Made by a program: the position numbers and the translations under genes. This document shows, piece after piece, positions 46,958-55,328 of a stretch of 64,000 bases of DNA. Source of the stretch: Altericroceibacterium indicum (GTDB taxonomy: Bacteria > Pseudomonadota > Alphaproteobacteria > Sphingomonadales > Sphingomonadaceae); NCBI RefSeq assembly GCF_009828105.1, contig NZ_WTYQ01000001.1:310001-374000 (forward strand), read 5' to 3'. The notes under the pieces were generated by a model. The model was given only the letters and a program-made list of their open reading frames with translations. It did no database searches and had not been told where the DNA came from. Every line of letters starts with the position of its first letter. The stretch's first letter is position 1.

Positions 46958-48898
46958 TTATTTCAGAAAATCGCTGAGCTTGCGAGGTTGCCCATAAGTG
47001 GCCTTATCAGGATAAATCGCTTCATAGACTACGGCATTTTCCAGCACACGCTGTACATAATTTTTGGTCTCGAAAATCGGGATCTCTTCAATCCAGCGGA
47101 CCCAATCGACAGAAGGTGTGCGTGGGTCGCCATTGGCGCGGAGCCATTTATTCACATTTCCGGGGCCGGCATTATAAGCCGCCACAGCAAGCGGGTAGGA
47201 CCCGTTGTAATAGTTGAGCATTCGCTGGAAATACCCGTTGCCAAGGCGGATATTGTAGCTTGGGTCATCAATCAAAGACGCTGACATATATTGGATGCCG
47301 GTTTTGCCCGCTTGTTCGCGTGCGGTACCGGGCATCAATTGCATCAATCCGCGCGCGCCTGCATGGCTGATGGCATTATCGGCAAACTGGCTCTCCTGTC
47401 TGGCAATGGCATGAACCATAGTCCAATCCGTGCCGGGAGGTGTGTTAAGCGTCGGAAAGGCCAGACGGGTAAAGCCCTTCAAGCCATCTGCTCCAGCGGC
47501 TTCACCCACATTCACTGCAAGATCGCGGCGGCCAATTTGCTGCGCGAGCTGTGCGACAAGAAGATGCTCATCTTCCGTATGCGCTTGTGATGCAATTTCA
47601 CGATAGAAGCGAATGCCGGTGCTCCATGGCGCATCACGGGCTACTTCAGCTACCGCCTGTGTTAAAGGCTGAGCATAAAAAGCCGCCCGCTCCGCACTGG
47701 TTGGCTGAGTGGTAGGCATGTCACTGAAATCAGGGACTTTGCGGCCGAGAGCTTCAAGCGCCATCAAGCCATAAAAGCGATCCGGATAGTCAGCGGCCAT
47801 TTCGAAATAGCCGCGCGCTTCTCCTGTTTTGCCAGCACGCTGTTCAGCAAGGCCCGCCCAAAAGAAGCCCTTGGAACGGGTCTGGGGTGTTTGTGCTGCT
47901 GCGCCATAGCGAAAGAACAGCGGTGCAGCGGCGACGGCATCACCCAATTCCCAAAGCGCTTTAGTTCCACCCAGCCACATTAGGCTGGTGTAATCGTCAC
48001 GTAATTTATACCCCCGTGTGCTGACGTCGGCACCGGCTGCAAAGGCGTCGTCCACCGAAGCCGCGATACGCTGAGCACTGCGCGCATCGGCGATCCGCGC
48101 GACATTGAGCAGTTCTTCAACCCAAGCCGTTTGATCAAATGGGATGGAAGAAAGCTGGGGGCGATTGGCCAGCATGGAAACTGCATCCGAAGGGCGCCCC
48201 TCCAGCCGCAATTCACGCGAACGGTTAAACAGGTATCCCGGATCGCTCAATGCGCCAGGTGCATTAGTGGCCCCGTCACCGCCTTGCAAAATAGAGAGGC
48301 GTGCGGTGAAGAGCGCGCGTTTTTCTGGTGGGGCAAAGGCTATTTGCCGTTCGGCAGCCTCCCGGTCACGTTGCCACAATAAGGCATCGAGCCGTGCCTC
48401 TTGATCGGCTGGCGTGAATTGCCGGCCAAACATAGCGTAAATGCTTGCCTCCGCTGTCTCGTCCATGCCGCCGCCGCGCCATGCCTCACGCGCCATAGCA
48501 AACGCATCGTTCGGACGCTGACCGGACAGTGCCAGAGCATATTGGGCTTTCGCCTCATTGGTCACTGGCGGATAGCGATCAAAAAATGCCACGAGTCTGG
48601 CGGGGTCAACGAATTCGGAACCCAGCCGGCCTTCGGCATATTTCTGCAATGTACCAGCATCGGGAAATCCCGGGTAGGTAATCAAAAAATTCGCATAATC
48701 ATCGAATGACAGGCGGCTATTTGATTTCAATTGCTGCCAGCGATCAACCGCCTGAGCCATCCGGCCAGGCTCGCGAGCGACCAGGTTTTGCCGAGCATTA
48801 TCCCACCGATCTGCGTCTTGCGCAGCAGCTGGTGCAGAGGCGCTGACGGTTGAAGCGAGGAGGGCGGCAAGAAGAGATGTACGGACCATGCTGGACAT
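46958..48898 (-). CDS. Soluble lytic murein transglycosylase
   Basis: A 646-residue protein with a signal peptide (SLLAALLASTVSASAPAAAQ). A long alpha-superhelical (TPR-like) region (about residues 30-450) is followed by an SLT domain with the catalytic Glu in 'HAIARQESQFADNAISHAGARGLMQLMPGTA' and 'YFQRMLNYYNGSYPLAVAAYNAGPGNVNKWL'. It cleaves peptidoglycan with formation of 1,6-anhydro-MurNAc in the periplasm. TAAGG upstream supports ATG 48898. It is divergent from dapA. Confidence 0.94.
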   Translation of the reverse strand: MSSMVRTSLLAALLASTVSASAPAAAQDADRWDNARQNLVAREPGRMAQAVDRWQQLKSNSRLSFDDYANFLITYPGFPDAGTLQKYAEGRLGSEFVDPARLVAFFDRYPPVTNEAKAQYALALSGQRPNDAFAMAREAWRGGGMDETAEASIYAMFGRQFTPADQEARLDALLWQRDREAAERQIAFAPPEKRALFTARLSILQGGDGATNAPGALSDPGYLFNRSRELRLEGRPSDAVSMLANRPQLSSIPFDQTAWVEELLNVARIADARSAQRIAASVDDAFAAGADVSTRGYKLRDDYTSLMWLGGTKALWELGDAVAAAPLFFRYGAAAQTPQTRSKGFFWAGLAEQRAGKTGEARGYFEMAADYPDRFYGLMALEALGRKVPDFSDMPTTQPTSAERAAFYAQPLTQAVAEVARDAPWSTGIRFYREIASQAHTEDEHLLVAQLAQQIGRRDLAVNVGEAAGADGLKGFTRLAFPTLNTPPGTDWTMVHAIARQESQFADNAISHAGARGLMQLMPGTAREQAGKTGIQYMSASLIDDPSYNIRLGNGYFQRMLNYYNGSYPLAVAAYNAGPGNVNKWLRANGDPRTPSVDWVRWIEEIPIFETKNYVQRVLENAVVYEAIYPDKATYGQPRKLSDFLK

Positions 48899-49001
48899 TA
48901 TGGCCTTAGGTTCCTTATCAGGCGCTGAACGGAATATCCGTGGAATTCATGCAAACGGTATGAGTTCTTGTTTTTATGACTGAATTACGGGAGCGGCGCA
49001 A

Positions 49002-49883
49002 ATGTTCTCAGGTTCCATTCCGGCCCTGGCGACTCCTTTTCGCGATGGAGCGTTTGATGAAAACGCATTCCGTTGCCTTGTGGATTGGCAGATCGAAAAC
49101 GGATCTAAAGCTTTGGTGCCTTGTGGCACGACCGGGGAGGCGTCCACGCTTTCCAATGCAGAGCACCATCGGGTCATTGAAGTATGTGTTGAGCAGGCTG
49201 CAGGCCGTGTGCCAGTGATCGCAGGTTGTGGCAGTAACGACACGATGAACGCGCTGCTCCATATGACCTTCTCCAAAAAATGCGGAGCCAGCGCCGCCCT
49301 GGTGGTTGCGCCATATTACAACAAACCGAGCCAGGCTGGGATCAAAGCCCATTTTTCCTATCTTGCTGAACATATCGATCTGCCGATCATTCTTTATAAC
49401 GTGCCTGGCCGGACGGTGACCGATATTTCTCCTGAAACCGTGTGCGAACTGGCCAAGACCTATCCAGACCGGATCATCGGGATCAAGGATGCCAGCGGTG
49501 ACCTGTCTCGCGTAGTCGATCACCGGATGGGAATTTCAAAGGATTTCTGTCAGCTTTCAGGTGATGATGAACTGGCGCTTCCGGCCAATTCAGCAGGTGC
49601 TGTGGGATGTATTTCCGTGACGGCCAATGTTGCCCCTAAGCTGTGTGCTGAATTCCAACAGGCATGTGTGGATAATGACATCGTGCGTGCGCGGGAACTC
49701 AACGATCTGCTTTACCCGCTGCATTACGCCATGTTTGAAGATGCCAGCCCCGGCCCTGTGAAATATGCGCTCAGCCGGGTGCATGATTGGTTTACTGATG
49801 AAGTCCGTCTGCCGCTGGTGCCATGCAATGAAGAGGCGCGCAAAGCCGTCGATTCCGCATTAGAGCGTGCAGGTCTTATCTAA
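49002..49883 (+). CDS. dapA: 4-hydroxy-tetrahydrodipicolinate synthase
   Basis: A 293-residue class I aldolase-fold enzyme that joins pyruvate and aspartate semialdehyde in lysine/diaminopimelate synthesis. 'ALVPCGTTGEASTLSNAEH' (GTTGE), 'ALVVAPYYNKPSQAGI', the tyrosine in 'IILYNVPGRTVTDI' and the Schiff-base lysine in 'IIGIKDASGDLSRV' are all present. GGGAG upstream of the ATG. A strong terminator follows, so it is probably a single gene. Confidence 0.97.
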   Translation: MFSGSIPALATPFRDGAFDENAFRCLVDWQIENGSKALVPCGTTGEASTLSNAEHHRVIEVCVEQAAGRVPVIAGCGSNDTMNALLHMTFSKKCGASAALVVAPYYNKPSQAGIKAHFSYLAEHIDLPIILYNVPGRTVTDISPETVCELAKTYPDRIIGIKDASGDLSRVVDHRMGISKDFCQLSGDDELALPANSAGAVGCISVTANVAPKLCAEFQQACVDNDIVRARELNDLLYPLHYAMFEDASPGPVKYALSRVHDWFTDEVRLPLVPCNEEARKAVDSALERAGLI

Positions 49884-49898
49884 GGTCTTGATATTGTA

Positions 49899-49937
49899 AA
49901 AAGGGGAGTGAGGCCATTGCTGCTTCGCTCCCCTTTT
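49899..49937. terminator. Terminator after dapA
   Basis: AAAAGGGGAG (from 49899) pairs with CTCCCCTTTT (49928-49937); the U-run is on the plus strand and an A/T-rich arm is on the other. It serves dapA and perhaps the convergent S9 peptidase. Confidence 0.85.
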
Positions 49938-49960
49938 GGCTCCTGATGAATTGTTGGCGT

Positions 49961-51928
49961 TCAGTTAGGAGGGTTGTTTTTCTTCACAAAAGCGATTGCG
50001 TCTGTGAGCATTTGCTTGCGCGTTTCAGCACGAGAGAGCCAGTGATCTTCGCCTTTCAGCTCGATAAATTCATAAGGCTTATGAGCATCTTTCAGCGCAT
50101 CGGCCATTTTAGAGCTTTGCACATAAGGAACAACCGTATCATCGCGCCCGTGCATCAGCAGGATAGGGGCGTCAGCGTTTTGTGCAAAACGCCTTGGTGA
50201 AATGTCGCGATAAGCGTCTTTGGGGCCAAGGGAACGTTGCAAATTATTCCTCAGCACTTTGCTGTTGCCGCTTTCCTTGTAATCGGTCTGATACATCAGT
50301 TCGACGTCCGACACCGGCGCAACCGCGACAGCGCATTGGTAAAACCCTTTCTGCATGGTCACGCCAGCAAGCGCAGCATATCCGCCATAACTTGCACCCA
50401 TTATGCAAACCCGCTCTGGGTCAATAATGCCCTTTTCAGCGAGCGCTTGAAGACCGTCTGAAATGTCAGACTGCATTTTCCGGCCCCACTGACCATCACC
50501 GGCGCGAATAAATGCCAGATCGCGATTGGTTGAGCCCCTGAAATTCGGCTGAAATACGGCATAGCCTTGTGCTGCCAAAGCCTGTGCCCACCAATCAAAA
50601 CTCTCATCATCATGGGCGCGTGGGCCGCCATGAGGCAGCATTATAGCAGGAAGGTTTTTCGCCTCACGGTTGACCGGCAGGGTCAGAATGCCGTCAAGGT
50701 CGAGCCCATCAGACGCTTTGTAGGCAAACACTTCAATTTTACCGACGGCTTCATCAGGGATTGCTGGGCGTTCAAGAGCGATCTGCTCCGCGCGAAGCTG
50801 TTGTGTATCAACGAAGAACCACGATCCGCTATCATGGTTGCCGCTCGTTCGAACAAGAACATATTGAAAGTCGGGTGTCCAATCGACCAATCGCATCTTG
50901 CGTGATTTGAAGGCTTTGAAGATCTTGGCGACAACCTTCTGGTGATCGGCATCGAAGAAAACCGGCTCAACACCGCCTGTTTCACGCAAATATCCGGTCA
51001 GGCGACCATTTTCCGGATCAGTGTAGATCCGTTCAATATCTTCATTTGCAAACACTTCATGGGTTTCACCATTACCGGACAGTGGCAGTTCATACCACGA
51101 CACACGTTCATCATCATTATCGAAGGCGGAGTAAATGACGGTATCGCCTTTGTTACCAAGCGTAACAAGTGAGACGGTGCCATGCGGATCAACACCTTCG
51201 GCAATGACAGTGCGTGCGGCATTCTTGATTTGCCATTTGCCATCGCTTTTGTTGATCTCCAGCTCGGCCGCGATTTTGCCGTCTGTTCCGATCAGCCAGT
51301 CATTGTATTTATCGGCTGAACTGGGCGCATCGACCCGCTTCGAATGATTGTCAGCAAGGTCAATTTCGTAAAGGCCCTGCTTGCCGCCAACAAATACATA
51401 CCCTTGTGCGCTATGATCGGACTGCATTTCTATGCCGCCGTAATAGGCCTTCCACTTTCCATCGATCTTGCGAACGCCATAGTTGCCAAAAACAGCATTC
51501 GCGACATTGCGTTTATCCTGGAAAACTGACTGGATTTTCTTTTTGTTGTTCGTGTCGATCAGTAGGGCGCTGTAGAGTTCAAACTGATCGACATTGTAAT
51601 TCATATTCAGCTTTTGAGTCTGGCTGGCTTCAACCAAAAGCGTGTTTTCATTGGCCCATTGCAACCGACGAATCTTAACATTCTCGACCGGTACAGAAGA
51701 GATGTAATGCAATTCATTATCCATGGTGAAGATTTGCCGCTGACCGTTCCACGTGCCGAGCGCTGCCAATTTGTCGCCATCAGGTGATAGAGCAATGTCT
51801 TCAATTGCAGGTAATTCACCATAAGCCTCAATTGGGGGAGGGCTTTGGTTGTCATTGCCTTGCGCAGTTGCCGCGAACGGCATTGCAAGTATGAGGCAAG
51901 CATACCCTGCAAAAAAAAGATTCTTCAT
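49961..51928 (-). CDS. Secreted S9 family prolyl oligopeptidase-like peptidase (paralogue 1)
   Basis: A 655-residue protein with a signal peptide (LFFAGYACLILAMPFAATAQ) and an S9 beta-propeller ('AIEDIALSPDGDKLAAL'). The catalytic domain has serine S513 in 'CIMGASYGGYAALAG', Asp in 'LMHGRDDTVVPYVQS' and His in 'KGEDHWLSRAETR'. Start ATG 51928 follows GGGAA; the frame to 52027 is upstream of it. It is a close tandem paralogue of the next gene. Role: degradation of external or periplasmic peptides. Confidence 0.92.
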   Translation of the reverse strand: MKNLFFAGYACLILAMPFAATAQGNDNQSPPPIEAYGELPAIEDIALSPDGDKLAALGTWNGQRQIFTMDNELHYISSVPVENVKIRRLQWANENTLLVEASQTQKLNMNYNVDQFELYSALLIDTNNKKKIQSVFQDKRNVANAVFGNYGVRKIDGKWKAYYGGIEMQSDHSAQGYVFVGGKQGLYEIDLADNHSKRVDAPSSADKYNDWLIGTDGKIAAELEINKSDGKWQIKNAARTVIAEGVDPHGTVSLVTLGNKGDTVIYSAFDNDDERVSWYELPLSGNGETHEVFANEDIERIYTDPENGRLTGYLRETGGVEPVFFDADHQKVVAKIFKAFKSRKMRLVDWTPDFQYVLVRTSGNHDSGSWFFVDTQQLRAEQIALERPAIPDEAVGKIEVFAYKASDGLDLDGILTLPVNREAKNLPAIMLPHGGPRAHDDESFDWWAQALAAQGYAVFQPNFRGSTNRDLAFIRAGDGQWGRKMQSDISDGLQALAEKGIIDPERVCIMGASYGGYAALAGVTMQKGFYQCAVAVAPVSDVELMYQTDYKESGNSKVLRNNLQRSLGPKDAYRDISPRRFAQNADAPILLMHGRDDTVVPYVQSSKMADALKDAHKPYEFIELKGEDHWLSRAETRKQMLTDAIAFVKKNNPPN

Positions 51929-51976
51929 GAATTTTCCCGAATAAAATTCAGCGCGATCAAATGATATAGTGGAGCG

Positions 51977-52005
51977 AGTTAAGAAATTTGTATTGATTGA
52001 GTCAA
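51977..52005 (-). promoter_or_regulatory. Weak promoter candidate before S9 paralogue 1
   Basis: On the minus strand TTGACT (52005-52000) and TTAACT (51982-51977) are 17 nt apart. The -10 match is poor. It suggests paralogue 1 can be expressed apart from paralogue 2. Confidence 0.3.
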
Positions 52006-52030
52006 GTGATTTACGAACTACAATCATATT

Positions 52031-53983
52031 TCAATTAGCGGGATTATATTTTTCTACAAATGCAATGGCTTCTTTGAGCATTTGGTTGCGTGTCTCGGCA
52101 CGGGATAGCCAGTGATCTTCGCTCTTTAGTTCAACCAATTTATAGGGCTTGCCCGCATTCTTCAGCGCATCCGCCATTCGTTTAGAGTGTTCAAATGGCA
52201 CTACGGTGTCATCTAGACCGTGTATCAACAGCACCGGGGCGTCAGCTTTAGATGCCTGTTCTTCGGGAGAGTAGGTTTTCAAGCTTTCGCGCGGGCCTAA
52301 TTCCTCAAGCAGTCTTTTCTGCGTGAGTTTTGAGCGCCCGGACATTTCAATGTAGCCGGTACGATAGAGCGTGTCCAAATTGCTGACGCCGCCTACTGAG
52401 ACGGCGCATTTATATTTGCCTTGCTCGATCGTGACGCCTGCCAGAGCAGCATATCCGCCATAGCTTGCACCCATGATGCAGGCGCGGTCAGGATTGACGA
52501 TGCCTTGTTTGACAAGCTCGGCTACGCCGTCAGAAATATCGGTCTGCATCTTCCGGCCCCATTCCCCGTAGCCAGCGCGCATGAACGTGACATCCTGATC
52601 GGTCGAACCCCGAAAGTTTGGCTGAAATACGGCGTAACCTCTTGATGCGAAAGCTTGTGCCCACCAGTCAAACACAGCGGAATCGTGCGAATGTGGCCCT
52701 CCATGTGGCAGTACCACCAAGGGAAGATTCTTGGCGTCGCGCGCTGGTGGAAGCGTAAGAATGCCATCCATTTCAAGCCCGTCTGCCGCCGTATAATCGA
52801 CGGTGCGAATTTCCCCGATCATGTCAGCCGGGAGGTCGGGGCGCTCAGAGCCAAGCTTCAAAAGTCCGCTTGTCGGAATCTCGACAATATACCAGTCCCC
52901 GGCTACACCTTCGCCGCTGCGCCGGACAATGACTTTGCTAACATCGTCTGACCAATCGACCATGTTTGTTCCGCCGCTCCCGAAGGAGCCCCAGATCTTC
53001 TGGGCGGCCATCTGATCTTCTTTGGCGAAAAAAACGGGTAATCCGCTTTCTCGATAATAACCGTCCATCAATCCGGTCATTGAGTTATATGATATTGCAG
53101 TGGCGTTTTTACCTTCCAAAATCTCTTTAGGTTCACCGCCAGTCAGTGCAACTTCATAGAAATGCCGCGCACCGCCTTCTTCATCACTTGTGCTGTATAT
53201 TGCTGTCGTTCCGTCTGTTCCCAGCGATATAAGGCTAATCCTGCCGTCCGGCTTTTGTCCTTTGGCGATCGTGTTTCCCTTGGAGTTTTCTATTCTCCAG
53301 GAACCATCACGATCATAAAAATCGAGTTGAGCAGCGATTTCTCCATCTGGGCCAACAACCCAGTCACGATAAGCGCCTTCACTGGCGGGGTATGAGGCTA
53401 TCTTGGGTTCGTTACGCTCAAGGTCCACTGCCATAAGGGCGGGGCGACCATGGTCAAATTTGTAGGTGCCACTGCCTTCCTGTTTGAACAGGATACCGCC
53501 GTAGTAACCGGTCCATTTTCCATCAACTTTGCGGACGCCATAAGATCCGAAAGTCGCATTTGCTATACCGCGTTTGTTGAGAAAAATAGTTTCAGGCTTC
53601 TTTTTACTATCTACCGATACAATCATCACTCGGTAGACTTCAATCAAATCGCCAGTGAAGCCAAAGGGTAACTCTTCAGTCTGGCTGTAACTTAGCAACA
53701 GCAGCTCATCGCCTGCCCAGGCAATGCTACGTAACTTTGTGTCGCCTGCTGCCATGGACATGATGGGTTGCATGGCTGAATCGAAAATGACGATTTGCCT
53801 TTTGTCCCCTTCCGTCAAAATTAAAGCGACATGTTCGCCACTTGGTGAAATTGCCGCATCATCGAATGTGGGCAAATTGCCGTAAATTTCGAGCGGTGGA
53901 GCATCTGTCGCTAAAACGGGCGCAGTAAACGCCATCAAAGTTGCGCCGCAAAGCGCTGCCACAGATTTAACAAATACAGCCAA
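52031..53983 (-). CDS. Secreted S9 family prolyl oligopeptidase-like peptidase (paralogue 2)
   Basis: A 650-residue protein, very similar in layout and in long stretches to paralogue 1 ('YGNLPTFDDAAISPSGEHVAL' against 'YGELPAIEDIALSPDGDKLAA'). It has a signal peptide (LCGATLMAFTAPVLAT), serine S507 in 'CIMGASYGGYAALAGV', Asp in 'LIHGLDDTVVPFEHS' and His in 'KSEDHWLSRAETR'. The start is TTG (53983-53981), supported by a GGGGGG ribosome-binding run just upstream and by the signal peptide. The pair arose by tandem duplication. Confidence 0.9.
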   Translation of the reverse strand: MAVFVKSVAALCGATLMAFTAPVLATDAPPLEIYGNLPTFDDAAISPSGEHVALILTEGDKRQIVIFDSAMQPIMSMAAGDTKLRSIAWAGDELLLLSYSQTEELPFGFTGDLIEVYRVMIVSVDSKKKPETIFLNKRGIANATFGSYGVRKVDGKWTGYYGGILFKQEGSGTYKFDHGRPALMAVDLERNEPKIASYPASEGAYRDWVVGPDGEIAAQLDFYDRDGSWRIENSKGNTIAKGQKPDGRISLISLGTDGTTAIYSTSDEEGGARHFYEVALTGGEPKEILEGKNATAISYNSMTGLMDGYYRESGLPVFFAKEDQMAAQKIWGSFGSGGTNMVDWSDDVSKVIVRRSGEGVAGDWYIVEIPTSGLLKLGSERPDLPADMIGEIRTVDYTAADGLEMDGILTLPPARDAKNLPLVVLPHGGPHSHDSAVFDWWAQAFASRGYAVFQPNFRGSTDQDVTFMRAGYGEWGRKMQTDISDGVAELVKQGIVNPDRACIMGASYGGYAALAGVTIEQGKYKCAVSVGGVSNLDTLYRTGYIEMSGRSKLTQKRLLEELGPRESLKTYSPEEQASKADAPVLLIHGLDDTVVPFEHSKRMADALKNAGKPYKLVELKSEDHWLSRAETRNQMLKEAIAFVEKYNPAN

Positions 53984-54194
53984 AATAACCCCCCGGTTTT
54001 AATAGTCATTTATTTGTGCATTTAATGCCCCCTTCGAGCAAGAGGTTTTGGTCATAGGTACAAGTAAAATCAGAAGGCCGATCTTTGGAGGGGTGAGGGC
54101 AGTCTGAGAGTGCGATATTCTTTTGCAGTTTACCCGTAGATTCTCGCTTAACGCCTTTCGCTTTTGGTGTGCACACACTACATGCTGCACAATT

Positions 54195-54677
54195 ATGGCA
54201 CGTCCCAAACCCACCACTTTCGACAAGCACAAGATCGTCGCCGAGAATCGGCGTGCGCGATTTGATTATTTTATCGAGGAAACTTTCGAGGCTGGCATTG
54301 CCCTGACAGGGACTGAGGTGAAAAGCTTGCGCTTTGGCCAAGGCTCAATCGCAGAAAGTTATGCCGAGGTAAAAGGCGGGCAAGCTTGGCTGGTCAATTC
54401 CAATGTTCCGGAATTCAGCCATGGCAATCGCTTCAACCATGAGCCTAAGCGTCCCCGCAAGTTGCTGCTCCATGAGCGTGAAATCAATCGGATGCACGGT
54501 GCAGTAGAGCGTAAAGGTATGACTTTGGTACCGCTCTCGGTCTATTTTAATGCCAAGGGTCGGGCCAAGGTCGAACTGGCGCTTGCTAAGGGTAAACAGG
54601 CCCATGACAAGCGCTCTACGATCAAGGATCGTGACTGGCAGCGCGACAAGGCAAGGATCATGCGCGAAAAAGGATAA
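54195..54677 (+). CDS. smpB: SsrA-binding protein SmpB
   Basis: A 160-residue tmRNA-binding protein for rescue of stalled ribosomes. '[31 protein letters not shown]' is the family core, with '[25 protein letters not shown]' and the basic C-terminal '[21 protein letters not shown]' that enters the decoding site. ATG 54195 ([15 protein letters not shown]) is the family start; the frame to 54123 lies upstream of it. Confidence 0.97.
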   Translation: MARPKPTTFDKHKIVAENRRARFDYFIEETFEAGIALTGTEVKSLRFGQGSIAESYAEVKGGQAWLVNSNVPEFSHGNRFNHEPKRPRKLLLHEREINRMHGAVERKGMTLVPLSVYFNAKGRAKVELALAKGKQAHDKRSTIKDRDWQRDKARIMREKG

Positions 54678-54770
54678 AAATCGCGCTTGGTTGCTGCATT
54701 TAAACGAACCATTCAGCCGGTTCATGGCAGGACCCTTCCGCCAGTTCCGCTTTGGTGTATTGAGAGGTTT

Positions 54771-55328
54771 ATGAAACGTCGCCTCAACCGTTGGGCACGC
54801 AGCCAGATGCCAACGCGCGAACAGCTTGCTCGCAACCGTTACGCGCGTCATTTGGCACATCGTGCTGAATTATGGCGCCTGACCCGGCGCTCGGTCCCGC
54901 GCGGCGTTGCGATTGGTTTGTTTGTGGGCATTTTTGCTCTCATACCCGGTGTTCAGATGGTGGGGGCAGCATTGATGTGTGTGCCCTTCCGGGGCAACAT
55001 TCCGCTGTCGGCTGGCATGACGTTTCTTTCCAATCCTGCAACAACGCCGTTGATCGTTGCGGCAGCGCTCTATATCGGAAGTGCTCTTGGCTTTCATTCT
55101 GACCTCTCCTCATTCCGCGCCTTGATGAGTGAAGGGGCCACTCTGGGGCAGTGGACCCACTGGCTGTTGTCTGACGCGGCGCCTGCTTTGGTGACGGGGC
55201 TCTTTGTGATTTCCCTGGTGGCAGCGGTGATTGGCTATTTCATCGCCATCTTCGTGTGGCGCGGCATTGTGATGCGTCGGCGCCAGCGGCGGCTCGGCGA
55301 AAATGCGGCCATCAGCGCAGCGGAATAA
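54771..55328 (+). CDS. DUF2062 membrane protein
   Basis: A 185-residue inner-membrane protein of the DUF2062 family. The basic N-terminus is followed by 'SVPRGVAIGLFVGIFALIPGVQMVGAALM', 'RGNIPLSAGMTFLSNPATTPLIVAAALYIGS' and a final helix 'ALVTGLFVISLVAAVIGYFIAIFV'. Function is not established. GAGAGG sits upstream of ATG 54771. The stop overlaps the cckA start (TAATG), a common sphingomonad pairing. Confidence 0.9.
   Translation: MKRRLNRWARSQMPTREQLARNRYARHLAHRAELWRLTRRSVPRGVAIGLFVGIFALIPGVQMVGAALMCVPFRGNIPLSAGMTFLSNPATTPLIVAAALYIGSALGFHSDLSSFRALMSEGATLGQWTHWLLSDAAPALVTGLFVISLVAAVIGYFIAIFVWRGIVMRRRQRRLGENAAISAAE

Noticed and set aside
54006-54341. Minus-strand open frame with several cysteines upstream of smpB
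   Set aside because: It runs antisense through the well-supported smpB N-terminus and has no family resemblance or good start signal. The part outside smpB (54006-54190) might once have been coding, but nothing supports a gene.
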